A model generated the notes under the pieces. The model searched no databases and had not been told where the DNA came from. It saw only the letters and a list, made by a program, of their open reading frames with translations. Made by a program: the position numbers and the translations under genes. Below, piece after piece: positions 63,567-64,000 of a stretch of DNA of 64,000 nucleotides. The DNA lies in NCBI RefSeq assembly GCF_000067205.1, contig NC_010170.1, forward strand, positions 372,001 through 436,000. Reading direction: 5' to 3'. Origin of the DNA: Bordetella petrii (GTDB lineage: Bacteria > Pseudomonadota > Gammaproteobacteria > Burkholderiales > Burkholderiaceae_B). Position 1 is the first letter of the stretch. Each line of letters begins with the position of its first letter.

Positions 63567-64000
63567 ATGCCACGACAAGATCCGACTTCCGGCGTTTTGC
63601 AGGTCAGTGTGTGGCGCGGCGGCGCCGACGGCGGCTTTCAGGTGTTCGAGGTGCCGCGCCGCGATAACCAGACCGTGCTGGACGTGGCCACGCACATTCA
63701 GCGGCACCTGGATTCCACCCTGTCGTACCGCTATGCGTGCCGCGTGGGCATGTGCGGGTCGTGCGCCATGACGGTCAATGGGGTGGCGCGCTGGACCTGC
63801 CGAACTCATGTCTCGCGCGTGGCGCGCAATGGCCGCATCGAGCTGGCGCCCTTGTCCAACCTGCCTATCGTCAAAGACCTGGTCACCGACATGGCGCCGT
63901 TCTTCGACAAATGGCAGCGCGCGCAAGGCCGCTACACCGGGCCTGCCGGCCGCCATGATCCGGTGGCGCGCGTCGACCCGTCTTCGCCGCGGCGGCGCGC
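63567..64000 (+). CDS. Succinate dehydrogenase/fumarate reductase-like iron-sulfur subunit (3' truncated by window edge)
   Basis: The frame is open from the ATG at 63567 to the window end, giving about 145 residues. It begins MPRQDPTSGVLQVSVWRGG and has the plant-type [2Fe-2S] motif of SdhB/FrdB: CRVGMCGSCAMTVNG, followed by the fourth cysteine in RWTCRTHV. The first cysteine is present, so the cluster site is complete. The C-terminal [4Fe-4S]/[3Fe-4S] ferredoxin domain would lie beyond the window. A LysR gene is divergent, so this is probably an accessory, regulated oxidoreductase and not the housekeeping succinate dehydrogenase; that is inference. Confidence 0.88.
   Translation, partial: MPRQDPTSGVLQVSVWRGGADGGFQVFEVPRRDNQTVLDVATHIQRHLDSTLSYRYACRVGMCGSCAMTVNGVARWTCRTHVSRVARNGRIELAPLSNLPIVKDLVTDMAPFFDKWQRAQGRYTGPAGRHDPVARVDPSSPRRR

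Overview
The window is GC-rich (about two-thirds G+C) and densely coded. It reads as a betaproteobacterium of the Alcaligenaceae, most likely Bordetella or a close relative. Supporting this are the atpAGDC gene order followed by hemE, priA and rep, three tctC/Bug-type periplasmic receptors (a family greatly expanded in Bordetella), a gamma-proteobacterial type gshA, and many small LysR/IclR/TetR/GntR-controlled acyl-CoA modules. The genus is inferred from gene content only.

Layout. 1-4178: end of the F1Fo ATP synthase operon (atpA partial, atpG, atpD, atpC) and its terminator. 4420-12547: a Fis-type regulator, catalase, hemE, an AT-rich spacer with DnaA-box-like sites, priA and rep. 12616-14126: an IS110-family element inserted into a palindromic REP-like repeat, followed by a 17/34-bp tandem repeat and another REP. 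14183-22844 (minus strand): a peptide-type ABC transporter operon bracketed by an aspartoacylase/AstE-type deacylase, an alpha/beta hydrolase and an M20 carboxypeptidase, with a divergent LysR gene. 24053-24613: a higher-order REP array. 24635-26251: a second, paralogous solute-binding protein. 26522-28626: a small unknown protein, an NAD(P)H-hydrate dehydratase and an enoyl-CoA hydratase.

28862-35527: a TetR-centred fatty-acid-like beta-oxidation module (enoyl-CoA hydratase, nitronate monooxygenase family protein, acyl-CoA dehydrogenase, CaiB-type CoA-transferase, 3-hydroxyacyl-CoA dehydrogenase). 35614-37309: a diheme cytochrome c, tRNA-Arg(CCG) and a DUF985 cupin. 37405-45815: an IclR-controlled catabolic locus with a Bug receptor on one side and a seven-to-eight gene acyl-CoA operon on the other (hydratase, SDR, CoA-transferase A/B, nitronate monooxygenase family, MaoC, DUF35, thiolase-like). 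45805-48533: MFS transporter, GNAT acetyltransferase and a DedA-rhodanese fusion. 48742-52046: DUF1932-type dehydrogenase, Bug receptor, RraA-like protein and a GntR regulator. 52412-55056: SDR plus GH15 glucoamylase-like protein. 55073-59304: Bug receptor, quinone-oxidoreductase-like protein, CaiB-type CoA-transferase and LysR. 59323-64000: lipocalin, gshA, a lipoprotein, an HTH-only LuxR protein, a LysR regulator and the start of an SdhB/FrdB-like iron-sulfur subunit.

The strongest unusual signal is the IS110 element. Its non-coding left end can be folded into a two-loop bridge RNA. The left guide of each loop matches the target or donor up to the same position, and the right guide of each loop pairs with the shared CT core. 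The target loop recognises the genome's own REP palindrome, so this appears to be an RNA-guided transposon specialised for REP elements, which are abundant nearby.
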